Of a stretch of DNA of 64,000 nucleotides, positions 35,328-44,899 are shown one piece after another. The stretch comes from Bradyrhizobium sp. CER78. Its GTDB lineage: Bacteria > Pseudomonadota > Alphaproteobacteria > Rhizobiales > Xanthobacteraceae. Location: contig NZ_JARVWP010000001.1 in NCBI RefSeq assembly GCF_029846235.1, positions 620,001 to 684,000 on the forward strand. Direction: 5' to 3'. The position numbers and the translations under genes are program-made. Numbering within the stretch: the first letter of the stretch is position 1; every line of letters begins with the position of its first letter. The notes beneath the pieces were generated by a model. It was not told the origin of the DNA and did not search any database. It was given only the letters and a program-made list of their open reading frames with translations.

Positions 35328-36839
35328 ATGAGATTTTGGCGCTTGGCGGTCCTGATGGCAGCCCTCGTGACCTGGTGCGGAACGAGCGCGCGTGCCGAGA
35401 CGACGCTTCGCATCGGGCTCGCCGAAGACCCCGACATCCTCGATCCTTCAGTCGGACGCACCTATGTCGGCCGCATCGTCTTTTCGGCCTTTTGCGACAA
35501 GCTGTTCGACATTGACGAGAAGCTGAACATCGTTCCGCAGCTCGCGCTGTCCTACGAGAATTCGGCCGACGGCAAGGAGATGACGATCAAGCTCCGGCCG
35601 GGCGTCAAGTTCCACGACGGTGAGCCGTTCGGCGCCGAAGCCGCCAAATTCTCGCTGGAGCGCCATCTCACGCTGCCGACCTCGTTTCGCAAACCGGAAT
35701 TGGCCGCGCTCGACCATGTCGACGTCGTCGATCCCCTGACCATCAAGCTGGTGCTCAAGACGCCCTACTCGCCGCTGATCGCCCAGTTGACCGACCGCGC
35801 CGGCATGATGGTCTCGCCGAAGGCCGTGAAGGAAGCAGGCGACAAATTCGGCCTGCATCCAGTCTGCGCCGGCCCCTACAAGTTCGTCGAACGCGTGCAG
35901 CAGGATCGCATGGTGTTCGAGAAATTTCAGGATTACTGGAACAAGGACAACGTCTTCATCGATCGCATCGTGTTCCTTCCGATCGTCGATGCCACGGTGC
36001 GGCTCGCCAACCTGAAATCCGGCGGCCTAGATCTGATCGAGCGCGTGCTCGCCACCGATATCAAGGACGTCCGCGCCGACAAGCGGCTCGTGCTGTCGAC
36101 CGCACCTGAACTCGGCTATCTCGGCCTCACCATCAACATCGGCAACGACAAGAACAAAGGGCCGCTCAGCCAATCGGAAAAGGTGCGCCAGGCGCTCGAT
36201 CTGTCGATCGACCGCGAGGCGCTCAACCAGGTCGTCTTCAACGGCGAGTTCACGCCGGGCAATCAGTGGGTCTCTCCGACGCATCCTTACTATCAAAAGG
36301 CGTTTCCGGTTCGGGGACGCGACGTTGCCAAGGCCAAGGCACTACTGAAGGAGGCCGGTGTCACGCTGCCCGTCGCCATCGACTACATGGTCCCCAAGGG
36401 GGCCGAGAACGAAGCCGTGGCCCAGGTCGTGCAGTCGATGGCGGCCGAGGCAGGCTTTGACATCAAGATCCGCGTGGTCGAATTCGCGACGACGTTCAAG
36501 CAGGCCCAGGCCGGCGAATTTCAGGTGTTTCAGATCAACTGGAGCGGCCGGATCGATCCTGACGGCAATTCCTATGTCTTCCTGCACACCAAGGCGCCGC
36601 AGAACGACGGTGGCTATTCCAATGCGGAAGCCGACAAGCTGATGGAAGATGCGCGGCTGATCAACGATCCCGCTCAGCGCAAGGCGATCTACGAGAAGAT
36701 GACCAGGATCGTGCTCAATGACGAGCCGATCATCTATCTCTATCACCGCACGCTGCTGATCGCGCACTCCACCAAGGTCGAGGGTTACCGGCAGATGCCG
36801 GATGGATTGGTGCGCGTGGTCGGGCTGAAGTTGAAATGA
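35328..36839 (+). CDS. oligopeptide ABC substrate-binding protein, system 2 (GsiB-like)
   Basis: A 503-residue periplasmic binding protein with a signal peptide (LAVLMAALVTWCGTSARA, cleavage before ETTLRIG). SBP_bac_5 patterns include EDPDILDPSVGRTYVGRI near the mature start and MTIKLRPGVKFHDGEPFGAEA. The organisation (ATPases, binding protein, two permeases, with GGT upstream) recalls the Gsi glutathione importer, though here the ATPases are two genes. The ligand remains a guess. Confidence 0.92.
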   Translation: MRFWRLAVLMAALVTWCGTSARAETTLRIGLAEDPDILDPSVGRTYVGRIVFSAFCDKLFDIDEKLNIVPQLALSYENSADGKEMTIKLRPGVKFHDGEPFGAEAAKFSLERHLTLPTSFRKPELAALDHVDVVDPLTIKLVLKTPYSPLIAQLTDRAGMMVSPKAVKEAGDKFGLHPVCAGPYKFVERVQQDRMVFEKFQDYWNKDNVFIDRIVFLPIVDATVRLANLKSGGLDLIERVLATDIKDVRADKRLVLSTAPELGYLGLTINIGNDKNKGPLSQSEKVRQALDLSIDREALNQVVFNGEFTPGNQWVSPTHPYYQKAFPVRGRDVAKAKALLKEAGVTLPVAIDYMVPKGAENEAVAQVVQSMAAEAGFDIKIRVVEFATTFKQAQAGEFQVFQINWSGRIDPDGNSYVFLHTKAPQNDGGYSNAEADKLMEDARLINDPAQRKAIYEKMTRIVLNDEPIIYLYHRTLLIAHSTKVEGYRQMPDGLVRVVGLKLK

Positions 36840-36870
36840 TCGCCACGGCGCAGGACACGCGGGGCCGACA

Positions 36871-37812
36871 ATGCTGAACTTCCTCGCCAAGCGGCTGGCT
36901 CAGCTGGTCCCGACGCTGTTCTTCGTCTCGCTGCTGATCTTCTCGCTGCAACACCTGCTGCCCGGCGATCCGGCCCTCGTGATGGCCGGCGAGGAGCGCG
37001 ATCCGGCCGTCATCGAGCAGATTCGCCAGCAATACCACCTGGATCAACCGATTCCGGTGCAGTACGCCTATTGGGTCAAGGGAGTGCTGATGGGCGACCT
37101 GGGCGAGTCGCTGCGCAACAAGATGCCGGTGTCGAGCCTGATCGCGCAGAAGCTGCCGGTGACGATGCAAATCGCCGGCATGGCGATCGTGGTCGCCTTC
37201 CTGATCGGCATTCCCGCCGGCATCGTCTCGGCGGTGAAGAGGGGCACGGCGTGGGACTATGGCGCCAATCTGTTCGCGCTGTGGGGGATCTCGACGCCGA
37301 ACTTCTGGCTCGGCATCATGCTGATCTTCCTGTTCTCGGTCGAACTGGGCTGGCTGCCGGCCTCCGGCTACGTACCGCTCAGCGAAAACTGGCGCGCCAG
37401 CCTCGCCGCATCCGTCATGCCCGCCTTCGTGCTCGGCAATGCGATCGCCGCGATCCTGATGCGGCATACGCGAAGCGCGATGTTGCAAGTGCTGGAGAGC
37501 GACTATGTCCGCACCGCGCGCGCCAAGGGCCTGTCCGAGCGCACCGTGATCCTCAAGCACGCGATGCGCAACGCGCTGACGCCGATCATCACGCTCGGCG
37601 CGCTCGAGCTCGGCACGCTGCTATCGGGCGCGGTGCTCACCGAGCAGATTTTCTCGATCCCGGGCTTCGGCAAGCTGATCGTCGATGCCGTGTTCAACCG
37701 CGACTATGCCGTCGTGCAGGGCGTGGTGCTGACGACCGCAACGATCTACATCACGCTGAACCTGATCGCCGACATCGCCAATATCCTGGTCAACCCGCGG
37801 CTGAGGGGCTGA
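36871..37812 (+). CDS. oligopeptide ABC permease (DppB/GsiC type), system 2
   Basis: A 313-residue permease starting MLNFLAKRLAQLVPTLFFV with a first helix, a periplasmic domain (about 35-95) and five more helices. The coupling loop is SDYVRTARAKGLSERTVILKH-like (about residues 209-230). It follows the binding protein by 31 bp and its partner permease follows 4 bp later. Confidence 0.94.
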   Translation: MLNFLAKRLAQLVPTLFFVSLLIFSLQHLLPGDPALVMAGEERDPAVIEQIRQQYHLDQPIPVQYAYWVKGVLMGDLGESLRNKMPVSSLIAQKLPVTMQIAGMAIVVAFLIGIPAGIVSAVKRGTAWDYGANLFALWGISTPNFWLGIMLIFLFSVELGWLPASGYVPLSENWRASLAASVMPAFVLGNAIAAILMRHTRSAMLQVLESDYVRTARAKGLSERTVILKHAMRNALTPIITLGALELGTLLSGAVLTEQIFSIPGFGKLIVDAVFNRDYAVVQGVVLTTATIYITLNLIADIANILVNPRLRG

Positions 37813-37816
37813 CCGG

Positions 37817-38707
37817 ATGACGGACACTGCACTCGGGACATCAGCCTCGCTTGCCGTGGCCGAGACGCTGGAGAGCCCGGCGCGGCGCGCCTGGCGGCGG
37901 CTGATCCGGCGCAAGGGCGCGGTGCTCGGCCTCGTCGTGATCGCGCTGTTCATCCTGCTCGCCGTCTTCGCTCCGCTGATCGTGCCCTATGATCCGATCG
38001 CGACCAGCTGGTCGCTGGTGCGCAAGGCGCCGTCGCTGCAGCACTGGTTCGGCACCGATGAGCTCGGCCGCGACGTGCTCGCCCGCGTTGTGTTCGGCGC
38101 CCGCGCCTCGCTGCTCGCCGGCGTCATCTCGGTCGGTATCGCGCTTGCGATCGGCGTGCCGCTCGGCCTACTCGCCGGCTATCGCGGCGGCTTCATCGAC
38201 GCGCTGATCAGCCGCATCACCGATGCGATGCTGGCCTGCCCGTTCCTGATCCTGGCGATCGCGCTCGCCGCCTTCCTCGGCCCGAGCCTCGGCAATGCGA
38301 TGATCGCGATCGGCGTCTCGGCCACCCCGATCTTCATCCGCCTGACCCGCGGCCAGGTGATGAGCGTCAAGGTCGAGGACTATGTCGAGGCGGCGCGCGC
38401 GATGGGCAATCCGCGCTGGCGCATCGCGCTGGTCCACATCCTGCCGAACATCCTGCCGGCGCTGCTGGTGCAGGCCACGCTGTCGATCGCGGCCGCGATC
38501 ATCGCCGAGGCTGCTTTGTCCTTCCTCGGCCTCGGCCAGCAGCCGCCCGCACCATCCTGGGGCAGCATGCTCAACGCCGCGCAACGCTTCCTGACCACCG
38601 CGCCTTGGATGGCGGTCTGGCCGGGGCTTGCAATCTTCCTGGTCGTGTTGTCCTTCAATTTGGTCGGCGACGGCCTGCGCGACGCGCTCGATCCGAAGGC
38701 GCGGTGA
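37817..38707 (+). CDS. oligopeptide ABC permease (DppC/GsiD type), system 2
   Basis: A 296-residue permease. A short cytoplasmic tail precedes the first helix (AVLGLVVIALFILLAVFAPL). The periplasmic GTDELGRDVLARVVFGAR motif and coupling loop EDYVEAARAMGNPRWRIAL follow. It ends the peptide-importer run; a large hairpin repeat lies just downstream. Confidence 0.94.
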   Translation: MTDTALGTSASLAVAETLESPARRAWRRLIRRKGAVLGLVVIALFILLAVFAPLIVPYDPIATSWSLVRKAPSLQHWFGTDELGRDVLARVVFGARASLLAGVISVGIALAIGVPLGLLAGYRGGFIDALISRITDAMLACPFLILAIALAAFLGPSLGNAMIAIGVSATPIFIRLTRGQVMSVKVEDYVEAARAMGNPRWRIALVHILPNILPALLVQATLSIAAAIIAEAALSFLGLGQQPPAPSWGSMLNAAQRFLTTAPWMAVWPGLAIFLVVLSFNLVGDGLRDALDPKAR

Positions 38708-38745
38708 CACGGCGCCGTCGCTGCCGCAGCGAGCGCCCATCCCTA

Positions 38746-38849
38746 CCCGTCATCCTGAGGAGCCGCGAAGCGGCGTCTCGAAGGATCGACGGCCACCGGC
38801 CGGGCCGTGCATCCTTCGAGACGCGCTACGCGCTCCTCAGGATGACGGG
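38746..38849. repeat. dispersed nested hairpin repeat, family C
   Basis: Outer perfect 18-bp arms (CCCGTCATCCTGAGGAGC, 38746-38763; its complement 38832-38849) enclose a second perfect 13-bp pair (CGTCTCGAAGGAT, 38774-38786, with 38811-38823). It lies between two convergent genes, so it may also act as a bidirectional terminator. Confidence 0.8.
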
Positions 38850-38882
38850 GAACTGGTAGTGTGCGTACCCTAACCTGCTCCG

Positions 38883-39626
38883 CTAAATCACCACCTCTCG
38901 CAACACGCGCCGGCAGTCCATCTCGTATTCGAGATCGACCACCGGCGGGCGGCAGAAGTGCCAGGTCAGGCCGGAGCGCGTGGCGCCGCGGCGGACCAGC
39001 TCGTCGACGACCACGGGATGGATGTCGTGCACGGTGTACGCCTGCACCGCGGTCGTGTCCTGCCAGCCAAAGCTGAACTCCGCGAGGCGCCGCTCCATCT
39101 CGCCGGCGGTGAAGCGGACCTTCTCGCGCCACGCGCCGGGGCTGAGATCGCGATAGCAGACGATGCGGTCGGGATAGCTGGCCGTGCCGCCCCGGGCCTC
39201 GGCGCCGCCCGCGATCACGAAGGACGGCGACGTGCTCGTGCTCGGCTGCGTGAACGAGAACGCATAGAACGACGGCTCCGCCGGCGGATCGATCTCGGGA
39301 CAGACATTGCTGCGCGCTACCGGATTGATGGTGCCGTCGAACAGCCCCCATTCGGCAAGCGTCTTGACGTAGTGCTGGTTGAAGGCACGGAAACCGTCCT
39401 CGGTGAAGGCAGCCGGCGAGCGCAGTTCGCAGGCACAGAACGAAGTCAGCGGCCGGCCGGCGTCCTTGATGTAGGCCGCGATCCGCGCAAAGCCTTCCGC
39501 AAGCGGCAGCAGCCGATCGAAACGTACCCGCTCGATTTCATAGCCGGCGTTCGCCTGCGCGCCGCTCGAATATTGGAACACGGCCGGGATGAACCGGTAA
39601 TTGCCAGTCGCAAACTCACTCGCCAT
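38883..39626 (-). CDS. CnbZ-like 2-aminomuconate deaminase family protein
   Basis: A 247-residue protein with conserved blocks FIPAVFQYSSGAQA, GRPLTSFCACELRSPAAF, NPVARSNVCPEIDPPAEP and SFYAFSFTQP. I associate this pattern with the family named after CnbZ, a 2-amino-5-chloromuconate deaminase, related to RidA-like deaminases. The conserved Cys pair CAC (about residues 80-82) and Arg are in the expected region. The start at 39626 follows a GGAGGAAC ribosome binding site. No other aminoaromatic genes are adjacent, so its real substrate here is open; it might be a general enamine/imine deaminase. The name is held with moderate confidence. Confidence 0.6.
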   Translation of the reverse strand: MASEFATGNYRFIPAVFQYSSGAQANAGYEIERVRFDRLLPLAEGFARIAAYIKDAGRPLTSFCACELRSPAAFTEDGFRAFNQHYVKTLAEWGLFDGTINPVARSNVCPEIDPPAEPSFYAFSFTQPSTSTSPSFVIAGGAEARGGTASYPDRIVCYRDLSPGAWREKVRFTAGEMERRLAEFSFGWQDTTAVQAYTVHDIHPVVVDELVRRGATRSGLTWHFCRPPVVDLEYEMDCRRVLREVVI

Positions 39627-39690
39627 GCCCTGTTCCTCCAGATGGCGAGGACATTCGGCCCCGCCCACCGGCAGAGGCTATCACGAGACA

Positions 39691-39728
39691 AAGAAAAAGG
39701 CGGCAGTGGCTTTCGCCAGTGCCGCCTT
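39691..39728 (-). terminator. intrinsic terminator of the RND efflux operon
   Basis: Fourteen-bp arms with one mismatch (39697-39710 and 39715-39728, AAGGCGGCA-type) have a TTTC loop and, read on the minus strand, a T-rich tail (complement of 39691-39698). It lies 26 bp after the RND permease stop. Confidence 0.88.
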
Positions 39729-39753
39729 CTCCGTGAGCATGAGCCTGGAGGGC

Positions 39754-42700
39754 TCAGGTCGGTTTCAGCACGCCGCCGCGGCCTTCGAGTTCGTAATCGG
39801 CGATCTGCTTGGCGCGGTCCGAACGCGCCGCGGCCTGGTGGTCGGTCGCGATCACCGTGTAGACCATCGGCAGCACGAACAGCGTGAACAGCGTGCCGAT
39901 CGTCATGCCGGTGACGACCACGAGCCCGATCGAGAAGCGGCTGGCGGCGCCGGCGCCGGTGGCGGTGAGCAGCGGCAGCAGGCCGGTGACCATAGCCGCC
40001 GTCGTCATCAGGATCGGCCGCAGACGAATCCGGGCCGACATCTCGATCGCCGAGCGGCGGTCCAGTCCCTCGTTGAGCTGCAATTCGTTGGCGAACTCCA
40101 CCATCAGGATGCCGTGCTTGGTGATCAGTCCCACCAGCGTCAGCAGGCCCACCTGGGTGTAGATGTTCATGGTGGCGACGCCGAAGAACAGCGGGATCAG
40201 GGCGCCGACGATCGCCATCGGCACCGAGATCATGATCACGAACGGATCGCGCAGGCTCTCGAACTGCGCCGCCAGCACCAAGAAGATGATGATGATGGCG
40301 AACGCGAAGGTAACCAGCAGCTGATTGCCTTCGTGGACGTACTGCCGGGAGTCGGCCAGGAAGTCGTAGCTGAAGCCGGACGGCAGCTTCTTGGCTTCAC
40401 CCTGCAGGAACTCGACCGCCTGGCCCATCGAGACGCCCGGCATCGGCACGGCCTGGAAGGTCGACGAGTTGAGCTGGTTGTAGTGGGTCAGCGCGTTCGG
40501 ATCGACGCCGGTCTCGACCGACACCACCGTCGACAGCCGCACCAGCTGCCCGGTCGCGGTCGGGACGTAGTAGTTGTCGAACGACTCAGGCGCGAGCCGG
40601 CTGGCGCGCGGCACCTGCGGGATGACCTGATAGGAGCGCCCTTCGAGGTTGAAGCGGTTGACGTAGTTGCCGCCGAGCAGCGTCGCCAGCGCGCCGCCGA
40701 TCGACTGCATGGTGATGCCGAGGTCGCTCGCCTTGGAGCGATCGACCTTCACGCGCACCACCGGCTGGTTGAAGTCGAGGTCGCTGTCGGTGACGATGAA
40801 CAGGCCGCTCTTGCGCGCGGCATCCTTCAGCTTGTTCATCTGCTCGAACACCTGCTGGAAGCCGGCCGTCGACGAGATCACCATTTGCACCGGCAGGCCG
40901 CCGGGGCCGCCGGGCAGCGGCGGCAAGCTGAACGCGAACGCGCTGATGCCTTCGAGCTTCGACAGTTCCGCCTGCATCAGCGGCTGCAACTGCTGCGCGG
41001 TACGCTTGCGCTCGTCCCACGGCTTCAACAGCGCCCCGGCGAAGCCGCCCTGCGGACCGGTGATGCCGTTCAGGATGAACCGCAGGTCGGTCTCGGGAAA
41101 CTTCTGGAACTCCTTGTCCATCTTGTCGCCGTAGAAATCGATGTAGTCGATGTTGGCGTATTTCGGTGCCTTGGTCACCGCGAACACGATGCCCTGGTCC
41201 TCCTGCGGCGCCAGCTCCTTCTGGATGTGCATGTAGAGGAAGCCGACCAGGCCGAGGATGGTCAGGGCGAACAGCGCCGTGATCGGCCGGTAGTCGAGCG
41301 AACGGTCGAGCATGCGGCCGTAGCCGCGGGTCATTGCGCCAAACACGCGATTGACCAGCTTGGCAAATCGCCCCTCCTCCGTACTCTTGAGGAACACGGA
41401 GCACATCATCGGCGACAGCGTCAGCGCGATCACGCCCGACACGATCACCGAGCCGGCGAGCGTGAAGGCGAATTCGCGGAATAGCGTGCCGGTCACGCCG
41501 CCGAGGAAGCCGATCGGTGCGTATACCGCCGCCAGCGTGATCGTCATCGAGATCACGGGGCCGACGATTTCGCGCGCACCCTTCAGCGATGCTTGCACGG
41601 GTGGCATCCCCTCCTCGAGATGCCGATGGATGTTCTCCACCACCACGATGGCGTCGTCGACGACAAGGCCGATCGCCAGCACCATCGCCAGCAGCGTCAG
41701 CAGGTTGAAGCTGAAGCCTGCGGCGAGCATCAGGATGCAGACACCGACCAGCGACAGCGGAATGGTGACGACCGGGATGATCACCGACCGGAACGAGGCC
41801 AGGAACAGGAAGATCACGACAACGACGATCAGGACCGCTTCACCGAGCGTCTTCTCCACTTCGTCGATCGACGATTGGATGAACTTGGTGGAATCGTAGG
41901 CCACCTTCATCTTCATCGACGGCGGGAGATTGCGCTCGAGGTCGGGGAATAGCGCGCGCACGCCCTTCACAAGACTCAGCGGGTTGCCTTGCGGCGTCGC
42001 CTTGATGCCGATGAAGATCGCGTGCTCGCCGTTGAAGGCGACGCTGGCGTCGGTCGACTGCGCCGCGAGCTCCACCGTTGCGATGTCCTCGATGCGCACG
42101 AAGCCGCCGTCCTTCGCCTTCACGATCATCCGCTTGAACTGATCGATGTTCTGAAGGTCGGTATTGGCCGAGACGTTGGAGACGATGAAGAAGCCCTTGG
42201 TCTGGCCGGCGGCCGCCTGGAAGTTGTTGGCGGCGATCGCGGCGGCGACGTCGTTGGGCGACACGCCGCGTCCGGCCATCCGGGTCGGATCGAGCCAGAC
42301 GCGCATCGCAAAGGTCTGGCCACCCAAGATGTCGGCCGAAGCGACGCCGTCGACCGTCGACAGCACCGGCTGCACGACGCGGGTCAGGTAGTCGGAGATC
42401 GCCGATCCGGTCAGCTCTTCGCTGGAGAAGCCGAGATACATCACGGCGATGGTGTCACCGGTCGCCTTGGTTACGACCGGATCGAAGGCTTCCTTCGGGA
42501 TCAAATATTTGACCGAGTTGACCTTGGCGAGCACTTCGGTGAGCGCCTGGTTCGGATCGTGATTGAGCTTGACGTAGACCTGGATCGTCGAGGTGCCGAG
42601 CACCGAGTTCGACGTCATGTAGTCGACGCCTTCGGCCGAGGCGACCGCCTGTTCGATCGGCGTGGTGATGAAGCCGTTGATCAGCTCGGGCGACGCGCCG

Positions 42701-42855
42701 GGATAGGACGTCGTGATCGTCACGACGGTGTTCGACAGGTTCGGATATTGCCGGATCGGCAGCACCATCGCCGCGCGCAAGCCGATCAGGAGGATCAGCA
42801 GGCTGACGACGACCGACAGCACCGGGCGCTTGATGAAAATATCAGTGAAGGCCAT
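39754..42855 (-). CDS. RND efflux transporter permease (AcrB/MexB family)
   Basis: A 1033-residue inner-membrane proton-driven drug exporter. The start MAFTDIFIKRPVLSVVVSLL is the typical first helix; an upstream TTG at 42861 was not used. The proton-relay Asp pair lies in AIGLVVDDAIVVVENIHRHL (helix 4), and a Lys-containing later helix is expected. Two large periplasmic domains alternate with two sets of six helices. It follows the adaptor by 83 bp and the TetR gene heads the unit. No outer-membrane channel gene is adjacent, so a TolC-like protein must come from elsewhere. Confidence 0.95.
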   Translation of the reverse strand: MAFTDIFIKRPVLSVVVSLLILLIGLRAAMVLPIRQYPNLSNTVVTITTSYPGASPELINGFITTPIEQAVASAEGVDYMTSNSVLGTSTIQVYVKLNHDPNQALTEVLAKVNSVKYLIPKEAFDPVVTKATGDTIAVMYLGFSSEELTGSAISDYLTRVVQPVLSTVDGVASADILGGQTFAMRVWLDPTRMAGRGVSPNDVAAAIAANNFQAAAGQTKGFFIVSNVSANTDLQNIDQFKRMIVKAKDGGFVRIEDIATVELAAQSTDASVAFNGEHAIFIGIKATPQGNPLSLVKGVRALFPDLERNLPPSMKMKVAYDSTKFIQSSIDEVEKTLGEAVLIVVVVIFLFLASFRSVIIPVVTIPLSLVGVCILMLAAGFSFNLLTLLAMVLAIGLVVDDAIVVVENIHRHLEEGMPPVQASLKGAREIVGPVISMTITLAAVYAPIGFLGGVTGTLFREFAFTLAGSVIVSGVIALTLSPMMCSVFLKSTEEGRFAKLVNRVFGAMTRGYGRMLDRSLDYRPITALFALTILGLVGFLYMHIQKELAPQEDQGIVFAVTKAPKYANIDYIDFYGDKMDKEFQKFPETDLRFILNGITGPQGGFAGALLKPWDERKRTAQQLQPLMQAELSKLEGISAFAFSLPPLPGGPGGLPVQMVISSTAGFQQVFEQMNKLKDAARKSGLFIVTDSDLDFNQPVVRVKVDRSKASDLGITMQSIGGALATLLGGNYVNRFNLEGRSYQVIPQVPRASRLAPESFDNYYVPTATGQLVRLSTVVSVETGVDPNALTHYNQLNSSTFQAVPMPGVSMGQAVEFLQGEAKKLPSGFSYDFLADSRQYVHEGNQLLVTFAFAIIIIFLVLAAQFESLRDPFVIMISVPMAIVGALIPLFFGVATMNIYTQVGLLTLVGLITKHGILMVEFANELQLNEGLDRRSAIEMSARIRLRPILMTTAAMVTGLLPLLTATGAGAASRFSIGLVVVTGMTIGTLFTLFVLPMVYTVIATDHQAAARSDRAKQIADYELEGRGGVLKPT

Positions 42856-42938
42856 CGCCAACTCGATTCGTGTTGTCTGCCGTTTGCGGCAACATGTGGC
42901 GGAGGGCCAGTCGGCCCTCCGAGTTCAGATAGCGGAGA

Positions 42939-44132
42939 TCAGTAGCGCGGCGGCTCGGCCGGAACCGGCGGCGGCGGATCGTTCGAGATCGCGACAGCCA
43001 TGCCAGATTGCAGCTTGATCTGGCCGACGGCCACGACCTTGTCGCCGGCCTTCAGGCCCTTGAGGATCTCGACGCGGCCTTCGACGCGCTTGCCGGTCTT
43101 CACGAAGGTGCGGTCGGCAGTCAGGGTGGTCTTGCCGTCGTCACCCTTCTTCTCGGTGATCAGGAACACGGAGTCGCCGTACAGCGTGTAGTCGACCGCG
43201 GTCTCCGGAATGGTCACGACCGGCGACGTCTCAGGCAGCACGATCGTGGCGGTCGCGAACATGCCGGGCTTGAGGATGCTGTCCGGATTCTGGATCGTCG
43301 CCTGGACCCGGATGTTGCGGGTATCGGTCGCGATCTGCGGCTCGATGGTCGTGATCTTGCCGTCGAAGGTGCGACCTGGATAGGCGTCGACCGCGATCCG
43401 CACGGTCTGGCCGACCTTGATCTGCGAGCTCTGCTTCTCGGTCACCGTCATGTTGGCGTACAGCACCGACAGATCGGTCAGCGACACGATCTGCGTGCCG
43501 GCCGTCAGATACTGGCCGACTTCGACCTGGCGAACGCCGAGATCGCCTTCGAACGGCGCACGCACCAGCTTCTGCGAGATCAGCGCTTCGGTCTTGGCGA
43601 TGCCTGCCTTGGCCTGGTCGTAGGTCGCCTGCGCCGTATCGACGGTCGACTGCGGTCCGAACTGGCGCGACGCGAGCTGCTTGGCACGATCGAGCTGCTG
43701 CTCGCCCACGGTCGCCTGCGCCTTGAAGCTGGCGAGGTCGCCCTGCTCCGGTGCGTCGAACAGCTGCACCAGCGGCGTGCCCGCCTTCACATGGCTGCCT
43801 GCGGTGAACATGATCTCGGTGATGCGGCCCGGCACGTCGGTCGTGACGTTGACCTGGTGCACTGCGACGAGATCGCCGACAGCGGTCAGTAGGTTCGGAA
43901 TCACTTCCGTCTTCGCCTCGGCGGCCGAGACGTTCGACGGCGGCGGCTTATTGTTGGCGAAGAACTGCGCGATCATGTGGCTGCGGAAGGCGTTGAAGCC
44001 GACCAGCGCGCCGACCAGCAGGGCCAGCAACAGGCCTACGATGATGAACCAGCGCACCAAACGGACGGGACGCTTGGCTTGCTTCTCCTTGATCGGTTGC
44101 CCCGAGATGTGGCTTTCGGTCTGAATATTCAT
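42939..44132 (-). CDS. RND efflux periplasmic adaptor (membrane fusion protein)
   Basis: A 397-residue adaptor with an N-terminal membrane helix (WFIIVGLLLALLVGALVGFNAF, about 25-46), a lipoyl-type region (VTTDVPGRITEIMFTAGSHVKAGTPLVQL), a helical hairpin and a beta-barrel domain (LYANMTVTEKQSSQIKVGQ). The Pro-rich C terminus (PPPPVPAEPP) is unusual. The ATG at 44132 follows the TetR stop by one base, so it is coupled; a GTG at 44141 inside the tetR end is the other option. It links the permease to an outer-membrane channel. Confidence 0.93.
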   Translation of the reverse strand: MNIQTESHISGQPIKEKQAKRPVRLVRWFIIVGLLLALLVGALVGFNAFRSHMIAQFFANNKPPPSNVSAAEAKTEVIPNLLTAVGDLVAVHQVNVTTDVPGRITEIMFTAGSHVKAGTPLVQLFDAPEQGDLASFKAQATVGEQQLDRAKQLASRQFGPQSTVDTAQATYDQAKAGIAKTEALISQKLVRAPFEGDLGVRQVEVGQYLTAGTQIVSLTDLSVLYANMTVTEKQSSQIKVGQTVRIAVDAYPGRTFDGKITTIEPQIATDTRNIRVQATIQNPDSILKPGMFATATIVLPETSPVVTIPETAVDYTLYGDSVFLITEKKGDDGKTTLTADRTFVKTGKRVEGRVEILKGLKAGDKVVAVGQIKLQSGMAVAISNDPPPPVPAEPPRY

Positions 44133-44133
44133 G

Positions 44134-44835
44134 TCATGCACTTTCTGCAGTTACCGACGGTCCTGCGCTCGGCGACGGCTGGCGGCCCAAATGAGTTGAA
44201 ATTGCGGCTTCGGTAAGTCCGATGCCGCGAAGAATGAACTGGCAAAGCTGCTGCTCTGCCGCGGCGGCATCGCCATAGGGGAGACATGGTGTCGCAGGCA
44301 GCTGCGTCAGCGCGCCCATAAGCACGGTATGATGCGCAAACCAGAACAGGTTGAGCGGCTCGTCGCCGATCCGCGTCGCTTCGCCGGCGGCGATCGCCCG
44401 CTCGAGCGAAGCGGCGAAGGTCGGACCGATCAGCTTGCCGACCTTGTCGTAGAGCAGGCGCGCGAACTCGCCGTCGTCGAGATGGCTCGTCACCATCAGC
44501 CGCATCCGCTGCGCCTCTTCCTGGTCCGGCGCATCGCGCAGCTGCATGAAGTGGCCGACCATACCCTGCACCAGCTCGACCAGCGTCGCGGTCGACGGCT
44601 CCTGGCCGAGCAGATGCGCGAGATCGGGATCCGCCTCGCACTCTTCGGCAAGGATCTCGGCGTAGAGCGCGGCCTTCGACGGGAAGTGCTTGAACAAAAG
44701 CCCTTCCGAAATGGCAGCCGCGGCCGCCACGCTCTTTGTCGTGGTGCCGGCAAAGCCGTTGCGGGCGAAACACCGCTTTGCGGCGCTCAGGATCAACTGA
44801 CGCCGCAAGTCACTCGTCATGCGTAAGGTAGACAT
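44134..44835 (-). CDS. TetR family repressor of the efflux operon
   Basis: A 233-residue regulator. The N-terminal HTH (about residues 15-60) reads ILSAAKRCFARNGFAGTTTKS, then AAAAAISEGLLFKHFPSKAALY, the TetR signature. The C terminus is a ligand-binding helical domain. It is the first gene of the efflux operon and its own promoter carries a palindrome (44843-44858), so autorepression of the whole operon is likely. The ATG at 44835 or at 44820 could start; neither has a clear ribosome binding site. Confidence 0.9.
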   Translation of the reverse strand: MSTLRMTSDLRRQLILSAAKRCFARNGFAGTTTKSVAAAAAISEGLLFKHFPSKAALYAEILAEECEADPDLAHLLGQEPSTATLVELVQGMVGHFMQLRDAPDQEEAQRMRLMVTSHLDDGEFARLLYDKVGKLIGPTFAASLERAIAAGEATRIGDEPLNLFWFAHHTVLMGALTQLPATPCLPYGDAAAAEQQLCQFILRGIGLTEAAISTHLGRQPSPSAGPSVTAESA

Positions 44836-44842
44836 TTGGGTC

Positions 44843-44873
44843 GTGAGTAATCACTCACCTTACCGAAAGTCAA
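44843..44873 (-). promoter_or_regulatory. efflux operon promoter with TetR operator palindrome
   Basis: On the minus strand TTGACT (44868-44873) is followed 16 bp later by ATTACT (44846-44851). The palindrome GTGAGT, 4 nt, ACTCAC (44843-44858) covers the -10 element. A TetR repressor bound there would block transcription. The predicted start lies only a few bases before the ATG at 44835. Confidence 0.65.
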
Positions 44874-44899
44874 GGTTCTATTGCACCGCGAAAGTCACT

